Assembly: GCF_001642475.1 (NCBI RefSeq)
Contig: NW_019173960.1
Coordinates: forward strand, 186,001 to 250,000
Source of the DNA: Fonsecaea monophora
Taxonomy: Eukaryota > Ascomycota > Eurotiomycetes > Chaetothyriales > Herpotrichiellaceae
DNA length: 64,000 nucleotides
Direction of reading: 5' to 3'
Under the pieces are notes generated by a model. That model was not told the DNA's origin. It saw only the letters and a program-made list of their open reading frames with translations, and searched no databases. The translations under genes were made by a program, and so were the position numbers. This document shows, piece after piece, positions 1 through 10,432 of this stretch. Numbering within the stretch: the first letter of the stretch is position 1; every line of letters starts with the position of its first letter.

Positions 1-2366
1 TATCATTAATTGAAAACCCTCGAATACAAACACCATCACAAAGGGTGCACTGTACATCCAGCTTCGACTTGACTTTCGACCTACATCAGAGCACAGAACA
101 TGTTCGACTGAGCCTGGAGCCGAACCATGACATAATTCACGAAGACTCTTACGTTGAATATATCGACAAATATGGCAACATCAGACACGTTGAGAAAATG
201 CAGCGTGAGGAACACAAGATTTACCAGGGTAAGGCTTTTCTCGTTAACGACGACGGAGTAAACCAACATGTCGGCTGGGCTCGAATTGCTATCAGGCGCG
301 ATGGCGTCAAGCCTCTCTTTGAGGGTGCTTTCACTGTCATGGGCAACCACCACAACGTCCAATTGAAGTCAAACTACATGGCCACCAAGCACGAGCTTGA
401 TCCCGAACTGGAAGAAGATGAAGATGAGTATATGGCTGTCTGGCGTGATTCGGACGTCAGCCGGCAGTCTCATACGGAACTGAAACGGAGCGCGGGCTTG
501 ACCTGTGCTTCTGACAAGTTGGAGTTCAATACTCATCCAGACCATCCCATCTACCGCGACTTGATGCTCAAACGTGACGATGGCTTCTGGGGAGACATGG
601 GCGCCATGTCAATTGCCAATATGTTTGAAAAACGTCAGAGCAACATCGATGGTGGCGGGGTGGGCTCAGGCAATTCAGCGGGAGTCAATCTGGCTTCTAC
701 CATCGGTAGTACCGCAGGCTGTCCAACCACTCGCAAAGTCGCCTTGGTCGGCGTCGCTACCGATTGCACATATACCGCGAGTTTCAACTCAACCGACACC
801 CTGCGACAAAACGTTATTAGCTTGGTCAATACTGCCTCTGAGTTGTATCAATCTACTTTCAACATCACTCTCGGTCTCCGCAATCTGACTGTTTCCGACG
901 GCGAATGTCCAGGGACACCAAGCACTCAGACGGCGTGGAATGTAGGTTGCTCAAGCAGCACCGATATAACACAACGGCTCAACCTCTTCTCTTCATGGCG
1001 TGGTCAACGAGGAGACGACAATGCTTACTGGTCTCTCTTCACTACTTGTAACACTGGAGCTGAAGTTGGCCTGGCCTGGCTTGGACAATTGTGCAATCAC
1101 GGTTCCACTTCACAGCAAGACACTAGTGGCAACTCTCAGAGTGTCACTGGCGCAAATGTCATCGCGAAAACATCTAGTGAGTGGCAAGTATTTGCTCACG
1201 AAAGCGGACATACTTTTGGAGCCGTCCACGATTGTGATTCCAGCACTTGCGGCGATTCTAACGTTGTCAACTCTGGCCAATGCTGCCCACTGTCCTCCAG
1301 CACTTGCGATGCTAATGCTCAATACATGATGAATCCCTTCTCTTCACCAGACATTAGTAAATTCTCGCCCTGCTCCGTCGGGAATATTTGCAGCGCCTTA
1401 GGCCGCAACTCGGTCCAGTCACAGTGTCTTACTGACAACAAAGGTGTCGTTACCATTAGCGGCAACCAGTGCGGTAATGGTATCGTCGAGGAAGGTGAAG
1501 ACTGTGATTGTGGTGGCACCGAATCTTGTGCTGGGAACAGCTGCTGCAACCCCACAACTTGCAAATTCAATACAGGCGCAGTTTGCGACCCCAGCAACGA
1601 GGGCTGTTGTACGACGACTTGCCAGTTCGCTTCTGTTGGGACTGTCTGCCGAGCTAGCACTGGTCAATGTGATCCTGCCGAGACATGCTCTGGCACCAAC
1701 GGAACATGCCCTACAGACACCACCGCACCCGACGGGACTGACTGCGGCAGTGGGCTCGAATGTGCCAGTGGCCAGTGCACGAGTCGAGACCTCCAGTGCA
1801 AGACTCTCATGGGTAGCTACACGAGCGACAATGACACCTATGCTTGCAACAGCCAAACCTGCAGTTTGAGTTGTGCTAGTCCAGACTTTGGACGAAACGT
1901 CTGTTACAGCATGCAACAAAACTTTCTCGATGGTACCCCGTGCGGTGGTGGTGGTCGATGCGAGAATGGTGTATGCAGAGGCAGCTCCATTGGGGGCGAA
2001 GTCAAGTCTTGGATTGATGACAATAAAACTCTGGTGATCGCTTTAGCCAGCGCAATTGGGGGTCTCATACTACTAGCTATACTGGGATGCTGCATCAGGG
2101 CATGCAGACGACCAAGGGGAAAGAAACTGAATGGCATTGTCCCTGGGCAACGCCAAAACAGAGGTGGAGTTCAAGGGGCACAACGTGGCGGCTGGGAGGG
2201 ACCTCAAATTCCCCCCCAGATGAGAGACCGTGGATATGGCGGCGGATGGGAACCGTCGCCTGTACAAATGACCTCGCCACATGGCTGGTACCCTCCTCAA
2301 CCACCGCCTGCGTACGGTGGTTGGGATGGCTATCCCCAGCGAGGAGAAAGTGCGAGGTATGCATAA
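1..2366 (+). CDS. ADAM-family metalloprotease (ADM-B-like), 5' end outside window
   Basis: Type I membrane zinc metalloprotease of the ADAM/reprolysin family. The frame is open from the first bases and reads smoothly into a propeptide-like region, so the true start lies upstream; the GTG at 45 is not a start. In order: propeptide, catalytic domain with the zinc motif HESGHTFGAVHD (near nt 1198-1233), a Cys-rich disintegrin-like domain (about nt 1470-1780), a second Cys-rich stretch, one transmembrane helix (about nt 2029-2090) and a Gly/Pro/Gln-rich cytoplasmic tail ending SARYA. This layout is that of fungal ADM-B proteins, which are presumed to act at the cell surface. The zinc ligands and the following His/Asp are intact, so it should be active. 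Substrate is unknown. Confidence 0.93.
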   Translation, partial: SLIENPRIQTPSQRVHCTSSFDLTFDLHQSTEHVRLSLEPNHDIIHEDSYVEYIDKYGNIRHVEKMQREEHKIYQGKAFLVNDDGVNQHVGWARIAIRRDGVKPLFEGAFTVMGNHHNVQLKSNYMATKHELDPELEEDEDEYMAVWRDSDVSRQSHTELKRSAGLTCASDKLEFNTHPDHPIYRDLMLKRDDGFWGDMGAMSIANMFEKRQSNIDGGGVGSGNSAGVNLASTIGSTAGCPTTRKVALVGVATDCTYTASFNSTDTLRQNVISLVNTASELYQSTFNITLGLRNLTVSDGECPGTPSTQTAWNVGCSSSTDITQRLNLFSSWRGQRGDDNAYWSLFTTCNTGAEVGLAWLGQLCNHGSTSQQDTSGNSQSVTGANVIAKTSSEWQVFAHESGHTFGAVHDCDSSTCGDSNVVNSGQCCPLSSSTCDANAQYMMNPFSSPDISKFSPCSVGNICSALGRNSVQSQCLTDNKGVVTISGNQCGNGIVEEGEDCDCGGTESCAGNSCCNPTTCKFNTGAVCDPSNEGCCTTTCQFASVGTVCRASTGQCDPAETCSGTNGTCPTDTTAPDGTDCGSGLECASGQCTSRDLQCKTLMGSYTSDNDTYACNSQTCSLSCASPDFGRNVCYSMQQNFLDGTPCGGGGRCENGVCRGSSIGGEVKSWIDDNKTLVIALASAIGGLILLAILGCCIRACRRPRGKKLNGIVPGQRQNRGGVQGAQRGGWEGPQIPPQMRDRGYGGGWEPSPVQMTSPHGWYPPQPPPAYGGWDGYPQRGESARYA

Positions 2367-3183
2367 AGGAGATACGTGGCGACAAAACTGTACAGACAGA
2401 AAGAGGCGAGTGATGTACAGCCTTGTACTGGACAAAGGGATATCTATGCCTGTATAGATCGGGTATTAGAACGGACCGGTGAACTCACTACATATTTTAT
2501 ACGGCGTCAAAAGTTCTTGGGTATCGGGGTTTCACTTGACATGACCTACTTGACGAACTGAATCAAAGTGAATGATCATTACCAACCATCCCGAGTCTTT
2601 CTTTTTGAGCTCGAGCCACGGCCTTTGAGATGTGCTTGTTCCATTATGTGATTGAATTGTATACTGTATACGAGATCCTCGCCGTTGTATGCTCGGCAGG
2701 GGTCCGTAGCTAGTTGCTCTGATGGACGCCGGGTGGGAACCCCGTGGGACAGAAGCGGGCAAATACCGAACGCAAGTTTTCGAGGGTACCACATTTTGAG
2801 CATCGGATATCTCTGTTGGTGAAGTTACCAGTTGATGTGTCAGGGCAATCTCTACGCCCGATGCGCAGAGGAACCAGTCTGGGTGAAGAAAACGAGGCCG
2901 TGGTGGCTATCAAAGCCTGATCAAAGTGATACAGAACGGGGAAAAGTGAGATTATGGTTAGACATCCGTTGGGTGGTTGGGTGGCAGTCCGTGGTTAATA
3001 AGTGGTTAATATGAAGAGCGACATTGTTTCTCCCGATCTCGCAATCATTTCCTGCCCCCTCTCACTGGTCACCCCAGCTGCCCTTCTCACACTCTCTGTA
3101 CTCAGTATATGGCTTTTTATCCTCCCAAGTCGCACTTCCCCGATTTTTTTTCTTGATCTAGGTTCTTGTGGTGTTCAGGACTC
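2367..3183. other. Intergenic: ADAM 3' flank and aminotransferase promoter
   Basis: About 0.8 kb. Open frames here are short and resemble no family I know. The last ~150 bases before the aminotransferase ATG are pyrimidine-rich (runs of C and T around 3040-3160), typical of fungal promoters and leaders. No repeat or RNA gene seen. Confidence 0.6.
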
Positions 3184-4729
3184 ATGAACCTCAACTTCGC
3201 AACGACCACCGCAGCAGTCCGATCCGCCTCTCGTCAAGTGTTTCGAGTAGAGCTACCGCTCGCTAACAGAGGCAGTCCAACGCATTCGAGCCATACCCGC
3301 GTTTCTCGCTGCGCTTTCTCATCCTCGCCTGGAATGGACGCCAAGTTTGCGCCTGCAAAGCGCGTCGCGGGGCAGAGGCAGGATGTTTGGTCTATCGTCA
3401 ACGAGGCCGCCGCAGCGTCTCCCGTGCAGCCGATTGTGAACATGGGCCAAGGGTTTTTGTGAGTATGCAGGCACACGCACCGACATGACTGCTCGTCCCC
3501 ATTGTGGAAGGCTCGAGGACTAATACCTGGTCAACAGTGGCTACAATCCACCCCAATTCATCATTGATGCTGCGAAGAGTGCGCTTGACCGAGTAGAGTG
3601 CAATCAGTATTCCCCTACCAAAGGCCGGCCGAGGTTAAAAAAGGCCCTCGCCGATGCATACTCTCCCTATTTTGGACGAAAGTTGGATCCAGAAACCGAA
3701 GTCACCATTACAACGGGGGCCAATGAAGGTAGGAGTCATGGAAAATCCAGGATGAACCAATATTGAATGGTTGCAGGCATGTTGAGTGCGTTCATGGGGT
3801 TTATCGAACCAGGCGACGAAGTGATCATATTCGAACCCTTCTTCGACCAGTATCTTAGTAATATTGAGATGCCCGGCGGAACAATAAGATATGTCCCTAT
3901 GCACCCACCCGCAGACGGCGCGGAACGAACATCCTCTGCGGCGAACTGGACCATCGACTTTGACGAGCTTGAGAAGGCATTTAATTCCAAGACAAAGATG
4001 ATTGTGTTAAACTCGCCTCACAACCCAGTCGGGAAAGTTTTGAATAAGGAAGAGCTGACGAAAATTGGCGACCTGTGCTTGAAACACAAAGTCATCATCC
4101 TGTCGGACGAGGTGTATGACCGTTTATACTATGTTCCCTTCACGAGAATAGCTACACTCTCCCCCGAGCTCGCCAAAATGACCATCACCGTGGGGTCCGC
4201 CGGGAAGAATTTCTACGCGACAGGCTGGCGCGTAGGCTATCTAATCGGCCCTCCAGAGCTGATCAAATACGTGGCCGCAGCACATACGAGAATCTGCTAC
4301 TCGAGTGTTTCACCTTTACAAGAAGCAGCGGCAATCGGGTTTGAACAGGCAGACAAAGTCGGGTTCTGGGACCAACAAATCACAGAGATGAAAGGCAAAA
4401 TGGACCGCTTCTGCCAGATCTTCGACGAACTGGGCATTCCCTACTCAGTTCCTGAGGGTGGCTACTTTGTGCTCGCAAATCTGTCAAAGGTCAACCTTCC
4501 CGAGGGCTACAAGTTCCCGGATCATGTCAAAGACCGCCCACGAGATTTCAAGATGTCGTGGTTTTTGATCATGGAGTTGGGGGTTGCCGCGATTCCGCCG
4601 AGTGAGTTCTACACGGACGAAAGGGCACATTTGGCGGAGGATTGGATGAGATTCGCCGTTTGTAAGAACGATGATGTCTTGGAAGACGCAAAGGGCCGAC
4701 TGAGGGGCCTGAAAAAGTATATGGCCTAA
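3184..4729 (+). CDS. BNA3: Kynurenine/glutamine transaminase-like PLP aminotransferase
   Basis: Class I/II PLP-dependent aminotransferase of the kynurenine aminotransferase / cysteine-S-conjugate beta-lyase group, which transaminates kynurenine to kynurenate with an oxo-acid acceptor. Exons: 3184-3458, 3538-3728, 3777-4729 (introns of 79 and 48 nt, GTGAGT and GTAGGA donors), giving about 472 residues. Visible motifs: NMGQGF...YNPPQF near the substrate site, SPHNPVGK, the aspartate-containing LSDEVYDRL, and the PLP lysine in SAGKNFYATGWRVG. The first ~55 residues are Arg/Ser-rich, with RVSRCAFSSS resembling a mitochondrial presequence followed by MDAKFAPAKR. A second, cytosolic start at that Met (nt 3334) is possible. 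The ATG at 3184 is the first in frame. Confidence 0.92.
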
Positions 4730-5090
4730 GATCAAACTCTTTTATAGAAGCTTTGGCAAGTTGGAGCTATATATATATATATACAAGATTAGAGTGCTCT
4801 GACATACTCACTGTGGTTTTGGACGATTCATATAGTAGAACACGACATCCGACTGCCTGGACTTTTACTTGGTCTTTCGCGTACAAAGACGATTGTGCTT
4901 GTAGGCGTTTTTAAAGGGGATGCTCAGCCTCGTCACGAGCGGGGGTCAACGCGTGCGACGCGATTGTGCCGAGTACCAAGTACTCCAATGATTTACAATC
5001 GCAGGCTATTTCACCACCATTGCAGTCCCATATTGCGCTCAACTTGGTCATTGATATCTGCATTGTAATACGTTGAAGTATGACATACCC
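4730..5090. other. Intergenic: aminotransferase 3' flank, MGS1 promoter
   Basis: Contains a short (TA)n microsatellite at about 4768-4783 and otherwise unremarkable sequence. No additional gene seen. Confidence 0.5.
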
Positions 5091-6755
5091 ATGATGGTGG
5101 CATGCCCGATCTGCGGCAAATCTGTCAAACAAACCACGATCAATGACCACATTGATTCCAACTGCACCGAGTATATCGAGAATGACAGCAACACATCCAC
5201 ACCTGCGCCGGGCAAGTTCTTTAAGACACCCGCCGCCAAACGCGATGCTTTCTCCTTCTTCTCATCCTCTCAGCCCATTCCATCTCCGAGCGATCCTCGA
5301 CCATCGACGGCGACACCGAAACGACCCTTCGACGCTACGTTGACGCAGCAGCCGAATGGACACACCGTGATCAAGAATGATGAGACAGGTTCATCTCACA
5401 ATGGTGCCGAAGCGGCTGCCCCCCCAATCAAGAAATTCAAACACAACCCCTTCGAAAAGGCTGCGCCGCTAGCAGAACGCATGCGCCCGAAGACCCTCGA
5501 TGAGGTGTGCGGACAGGACCTCGTGGGCCTTAACGGCGTGCTGCGGGGCTTAATCGAACAAGATCGTGTGCCCAGCATGATTCTCTGGGGTGCCGCAGGA
5601 ACAGGAAAGACGACCATTGCGCGAGTTATCGCGGGAATGGTGGGATCTCGCTTCGTGGAGATCAATAGTACGTCTTCGGGGGTGGCGGAGTGTAAGAAGA
5701 TCTTCGCCGAAGCCAAAAGTGAGCTGGCCCTCACGGGTCGCAAGACAATCATATTCTGCGACGAGATCCACAGATTCAGCAAGAGCCAGCAGGATGTCTT
5801 TCTCGGTCCTGTCGAGGCCGGACATGTCACGCTGATCGGTGCGACGACGGAGAACCCCAGTTTCAAGGTGCAAAACGCTCTTCTATCGAGATGTCGGACC
5901 TTTACTTTGCAGAAGCTCACCGACCAGAATATCTGCGAGATCCTTCAACGGGCACTGGAAGCGGAACGCGACAATTATAATCCCACGGACCTCGTGAATG
6001 AAGAATTGATCAGGTACCTTGCTGCCTTTGCTGACGGTGATGCTCGCACTGCCCTCAACCTTCTTGAGTTGGCCATGGACCTCTCCCGGCGGCCAAATAT
6101 GACTCTAGATGATCTGAAACAATCGCTCACAAAGACCCTTGTCTACGATCGAGCCGGTGATCAGCACTACGACACCATCTCCGCATTCCACAAATCGGTG
6201 CGAGGTTCCGATCCTAACGCCGCATTATACTACCTCGCGCGCATGCTCCAGTCAGGGGAAGATCCGCTGTACATTGCCAGACGGATGATTGTGATCGCAA
6301 GCGAGGACGTCGGACTGGCTGACAATTCGTTGCTCCCACTCGCAACCGCAGCATACACAGCGTGCGAAAAAATCGGTATGCCCGAGGCGAGAATCAACCT
6401 TGCCCACGTCACTGTGGCATTGTGTCTTGCCCCAAAGTCAACCAGGGCGTATCGAGCACTTGCGAATGCGATGCACGCTCTCGAAGAGCCCGGGATTGCA
6501 GGCCTACCTGTCCCGATCCACTTGAGAAACGCGCCGACGCGGTTGATGAAGGAATTGGGGTACGGAAAGGAGTACAAATACAATCCGGACTACGTGGACG
6601 GAAAGGTCAAGCAAGAGTATTTGCCTGACAGATTGAGGGGTCGAGAGTTCCTTGAAGAAAGAGACTTGGGAGAGAACACTGACAAGGACTTACTAGAAGA
6701 GGGAGAGCCAGGGAAGGCTGTTAAAATCGTCAATGGACTGGACGGCCATGGCTGA
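5091..6755 (+). CDS. MGS1: AAA+ ATPase Mgs1/WRNIP1 (replication fork maintenance)
   Basis: DNA-dependent AAA+ ATPase of the Mgs1/WRNIP1/RarA family, a nuclear factor acting with ubiquitinated PCNA at stalled forks. Single exon, 554 residues. The frame extends to a TTG at 5073, but the first ATG is 5091, directly ahead of a Rad18-type ubiquitin-binding zinc finger (CPIC, then HIDSNC, residues ~5-26). A low-complexity linker follows, then Walker A GAAGTGKTT (about residue 165), Walker B IIFCDEIHRF, the sensor region GATTENPSF, and the C-terminal RarA tetramerisation part with ARRMIVIASEDVGLAD. All key residues are present. The gene reads in the same direction as its neighbours. Confidence 0.95.
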   Translation: MMVACPICGKSVKQTTINDHIDSNCTEYIENDSNTSTPAPGKFFKTPAAKRDAFSFFSSSQPIPSPSDPRPSTATPKRPFDATLTQQPNGHTVIKNDETGSSHNGAEAAAPPIKKFKHNPFEKAAPLAERMRPKTLDEVCGQDLVGLNGVLRGLIEQDRVPSMILWGAAGTGKTTIARVIAGMVGSRFVEINSTSSGVAECKKIFAEAKSELALTGRKTIIFCDEIHRFSKSQQDVFLGPVEAGHVTLIGATTENPSFKVQNALLSRCRTFTLQKLTDQNICEILQRALEAERDNYNPTDLVNEELIRYLAAFADGDARTALNLLELAMDLSRRPNMTLDDLKQSLTKTLVYDRAGDQHYDTISAFHKSVRGSDPNAALYYLARMLQSGEDPLYIARRMIVIASEDVGLADNSLLPLATAAYTACEKIGMPEARINLAHVTVALCLAPKSTRAYRALANAMHALEEPGIAGLPVPIHLRNAPTRLMKELGYGKEYKYNPDYVDGKVKQEYLPDRLRGREFLEERDLGENTDKDLLEEGEPGKAVKIVNGLDGHG

Positions 6756-8229
6756 GAAAAGGTGGAGTGACGACTGGGACCCTGAAATCAAGGACTTTGA
6801 GCACAACAAAGTTTTCAACTTGCGAAGGCTGGGCCATTCAGTGGATACAGGAAGATCCCTCGCTTCCGGGCCGCTGTTCAACAAACGATATCAAAGTGAG
6901 GGAAGATACAATTTCAGCAGTTTCCGAGCCCGCGCCTGTTCTAAGCCTGGATCTCGTTTCGATGCGACAGTCCTATCAAGGCTATTTCCAGATCGAGACG
7001 ACATTTCCTTCAACGTGCCATCCCCAGCAGATGCCATATGCTGGTCTCGGAATTTGCCCTCCATGTCCGGCAAACAGCGATGCGCCCACAGAAGCAGCAT
7101 CGACAATTCACACTTCACGCTAACGAACACCCTAGCCATGGAGTATCCAGCCCGAAACCCCTACCCCTGCAAAGTCTCTTTTGTACTACCTAAACTCTGC
7201 GCTTGGGTACCCGTTTGTGGACATAGGAGACCACAGCAGACTGAGATTCAAATGAGTGGATGTCGGCTGTGCTGCTCTGTGAAGGATCCACGGGCGTTTC
7301 CTGAGCTGAGTTGAGAAAGTCTCGTGGGCAGTTTGCGGTGGACGTCCGTTTACATTCTTTCGCATTGGAAGAACACGAGCGGCGAACAGAACCATTCAAT
7401 CTTGACAGAATTCAGCTCATCTTTCAAAGAGCGACATAACTACGAAACCCCTCCACGGTTCCACAACACGCACAAGATCCAATTTGCATTAAATGCATCG
7501 ATGAGAAGACTCGTCGATGAAGAAGGACAAAGGCCAGACGAGTATAGAGGAGGAGACAAGTGGACTACTTCGCTGGGAGAGTTGGCAAATGAGAGATCTT
7601 ATTGCCTCGTCACTCTGTAACGGGAATGTGCCATCTTCGCCTTGAGGACCAGGGGATGCTGACACGAGGCGCTGGCTTAATCTGTCTGCCTGGTATATAC
7701 ACATGTTCATGCTTTGGAAAGAATTGCCAACGCTGAGTTAGAGCATTTAGCCCTATGGTAATATGTTCCTCGTAGATCATCCGGTTTCACATACTAGCTC
7801 TGCAATACTGGGTATGTTTTCCGTCGTAGTTTCGAAAGCGCTCAATACAAGGTGATACAGTGCCTGTGAGGAACTTTCGTGGCTGACTCCTTCCCCTGGG
7901 CCGTGATTCTGACACATTTGTGGGTGTGACAGAGTGAGTTACGATTGTCTCTTACGCAGCTTCAATTGGTGGGGAAAGCTGCCTCGGTGGTTCATCGGCG
8001 TGCAATTCAGTGACACGTCAGGATCAGGTTGATCCTGCGCACCCTTCCCTTCAGGCTGCGCATCGCTTTCTCCCTGCAGGTTATAAAACCTCAACTCCAT
8101 TCTTAACAAGCAAAATCTAAGGTCTAAAGATATTCCTGAAGATTGTCGGAACCTGGTCAGCGTTCCGTCGAGTACCCCGCTTCGTCCCTTCGCAGAATCC
8201 CTAAAAGTGAGGTGTCTGATCGTACAGAC
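6756..8229. other. Long intergenic region, no convincing gene
   Basis: About 1.5 kb. The longest open frame (6733-7314, +) starts inside MGS1 and shows no recognisable domain, coiled coil or signal peptide, and neither does 7324-7620. I see no splice-linked chain of frames. The right end serves as the promoter of the next gene and carries a TATA-like element near 8082. Confidence 0.5.
8082..8088 (+). promoter_or_regulatory. TATA-like element of the gene at 8230
   Basis: TATAAAA lies about 142 bp upstream of the ATG at 8230, leaving room for a leader of roughly 100 nt. No transcript evidence is available here. Confidence 0.35.
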
Positions 8230-8965
8230 ATGGCTGCGCCGCCGGAGATCACTTGCACCAACCTGTCGGGCAAGTTCGTCATGGTAGTTAAATTCCTGCT
8301 GTCAAGGGCCTGGGTCAATCTGACTCGTTACAAGAACAAAACCCTCTCAGATGATATCGATTCCATGCTCGCTCTCCAGGGCCTGAGCTGGCTCACGCGA
8401 ACCGCCATCAGCTTGGCTACGGTCGTCGTACGTTAAGGATAGTATGATATTGGCCATCGAGGCTGACCTCCTGTAGCTTACCATCAAAGAATACAAGCAA
8501 GAAGACATCTACCACATCGACATCACGTCTGTGGCTTCGGGCCTTTCAACGACTCAAGAAAACCGCACGCTGGACTGGCAAGAGCGCGACCACCATGATC
8601 GCATATTCGGGAACTGCCGAGGCAAGTCAAGATTCTGGAAAACAGGTGAATACAAAATGGAGGGCCCGGGTACACAAGAAGACGCGGTGTTCTTGCAGGC
8701 CCAGAAACTCAAGGACGGGCAGACAGATTCCAAGTTTCTGGACGATGAACACGTTCAAAGCTGGGTGAAGAACATGGATGAGGCTGGCTGGCAGGCGGAG
8801 CAGAACTGGGGGTTTGAAGAGATCAACGGTGAACGGCGATACACTCGGCGAGTACTGGTCTGGAAGGGAAGCGAGTTTCGAAGAGCCCGCCTCGTGTATG
8901 ACTATAAAGGACAGGCTGAGAAGAAGGAAGACGATGACGATGACCTGGCGTACGGCGAAGAATGA
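8230..8965 (+). CDS. Conserved fungal protein, lipocalin/FABP-like in size, function unknown
   Basis: Exons 8230-8283, 8335-8427, 8477-8965 (introns 51 and 49 nt with GTAGTT and GTACGT donors; the first has a CTGAC branch-like site). The product is 211 residues. The upstream open frame begins at TTG (8143) and lacks an ATG, so 8230 is preferred. It begins MAAPPEITCTNLSGKFVMNK, continues with hydrophilic, beta-strand-like segments (DIYHIDITSVASGL, LDWQERDHHDRIFG, SWVKNMDEAGW, YTRRVLVWKG) and ends in an acidic tail. I recognise this as a widely conserved ascomycete family, but know of no assigned function. The FSGKF-like start and size suggest a small ligand-binding barrel; that is inference only. 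Confidence 0.85.
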
Positions 8966-10432
8966 AGAGGGACGAATCACGCATGATAATCTTATATGCA
9001 GAGAGGACAATGATATCCAGAGAGACCAGCATGAAAACCATGCGCAGGTATGTCGACGAACCCGGAAAGTGAATGAATTGGCTGTCAGACCGTCCATTGC
9101 GCGGGAAGTTGGCGCTCCATTGATATCCCGGTGATAGCAAGGTTTTCCTAGAGCACAAAAATACACAAAGGTCAAACTCAGATATGCCTCGATACCTTCC
9201 ATCCGCGTATCTCGCGAACTTGTACTTGTGTGTGTGCGTGTAGACATCCGCTCCGCATTATTTGGAAGACATTGCGTAACCCTCTGACGTCAAATGGCTG
9301 AACGGGCAGGACAAACTCTTTTCCGATCCGGGCGACCCTAATGAGCCATTTTTCGCGGGGTGCTTAAGGCTGCACCGAGTTATACAGGAAGTCATACTCA
9401 ATGAGGCAGCTGTAGCGATGCGCTAACCCGCTTTTGCCCATTACATGCGCAGATGGAGGCAGTGCAAGTCTTCAGCTAGCCAATCCTCGGTTTTTCTTTT
9501 GGTGTTTGTACCTGAACACAAATATGGCGCCGAAAATACCTCACAAAGGCCGAAAACGACGCTTACCACGAGGCTCCGTCTATGTCATTGCGCCCGAAGC
9601 GATATAGTACAAACGTGCCTATATAACGGTGAGCCGGCCTTCTGGATCGAATAGTCGTTCGTGTCGGTGTCAGACCAGAAAGTTCACCTAAAATCATCAT
9701 ACGAGTTATTGCGAATTGAGATACCTTTTCCTCCACCAACGTTCTCGAAATAATCATCGACATATAGTTCCAGGACTAATATAGTGCTGTGACTACCGAT
9801 AATAACTACACGTACGATCCAACCACCACCATCTCTCAGTATCTATCAGTCAAAAGAAAAAAAAAATGGCGTTTTTCCACCACAGCCACGAAATTGAAGA
9901 AGAGACATCCGACCGTCGCCGCACCAGCAGCAACAACTCTCTCCGCGACCTCCAAGCTCGAGCGTACGCCAAGTGGGTTGTGGCAGGCACAGTGAAGAAG
10001 AGCAGCAACCAGCACGCCGGCTTCGAGGCCGAACGGTCTCGACGACACTTTTGGCAGGAGGAGGCTGCTCGTTTTGGCATCGTGATGAGAACATGAGTTG
10101 TATCACCACCACCGCCGCCGCCGCTGCCACAGCATAGGAGGAGTTTTCGGGGTTGTTTTAGGAGAAAGGCAAGCCAAACCAAAGGACGATAGCGTGAGAG
10201 AAACGCACACTTGTCATGGCCATTATTATTGAGCTGGCAGTTGGTTTTGGTTTTGGTCTTGATTTGGGTAAGGGGTTGTAAAACAGCTTTGGAAAGTGAT
10301 GGAATTTCTCAGCATTTGGCATCTATCTCATGATATGGTCCCACAGCACATCTGTATAAACAAAAAGACAAAATATGCCCCCAGACTTGGCTCGTTAAAT
10401 TGCATTATCATCAACAGGCCCTTTACAGTCTT
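8966..10432. other. Intergenic, mostly empty, with one possible small gene
   Basis: About 1.5 kb between the conserved unknown gene and the 3' end of proline dehydrogenase. Apart from the small open frame at 9866-10096 (listed separately) I see no gene. The strand opposite 9836-10182 shows several overlapping low-complexity frames caused by GCC/ACC repeats around 10105-10135. Confidence 0.45.
9866..10096 (+). CDS. Possible small protein of 76 residues, unrecognised
   Basis: Single-exon frame from an ATG preceded by a run of ten A residues, a favourable start context in ascomycetes. The predicted peptide is strongly charged: MAFFHHSHEIEEETSDRRRT, then an Arg/Ala/Lys-rich centre (LQARAYAKWVV) and FEAERSRRHFWQEEA near the end. 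It has no signal peptide or membrane segment and I recognise no family. It could be a real small soluble protein or a chance frame. Confidence 0.3.
   Translation: MAFFHHSHEIEEETSDRRRTSSNNSLRDLQARAYAKWVVAGTVKKSSNQHAGFEAERSRRHFWQEEAARFGIVMRT

Noticed and set aside
6733..7314. 193-residue frame after MGS1
   Set aside because: Begins inside MGS1, has no motif or splice partner, and its composition resembles noncoding flank.
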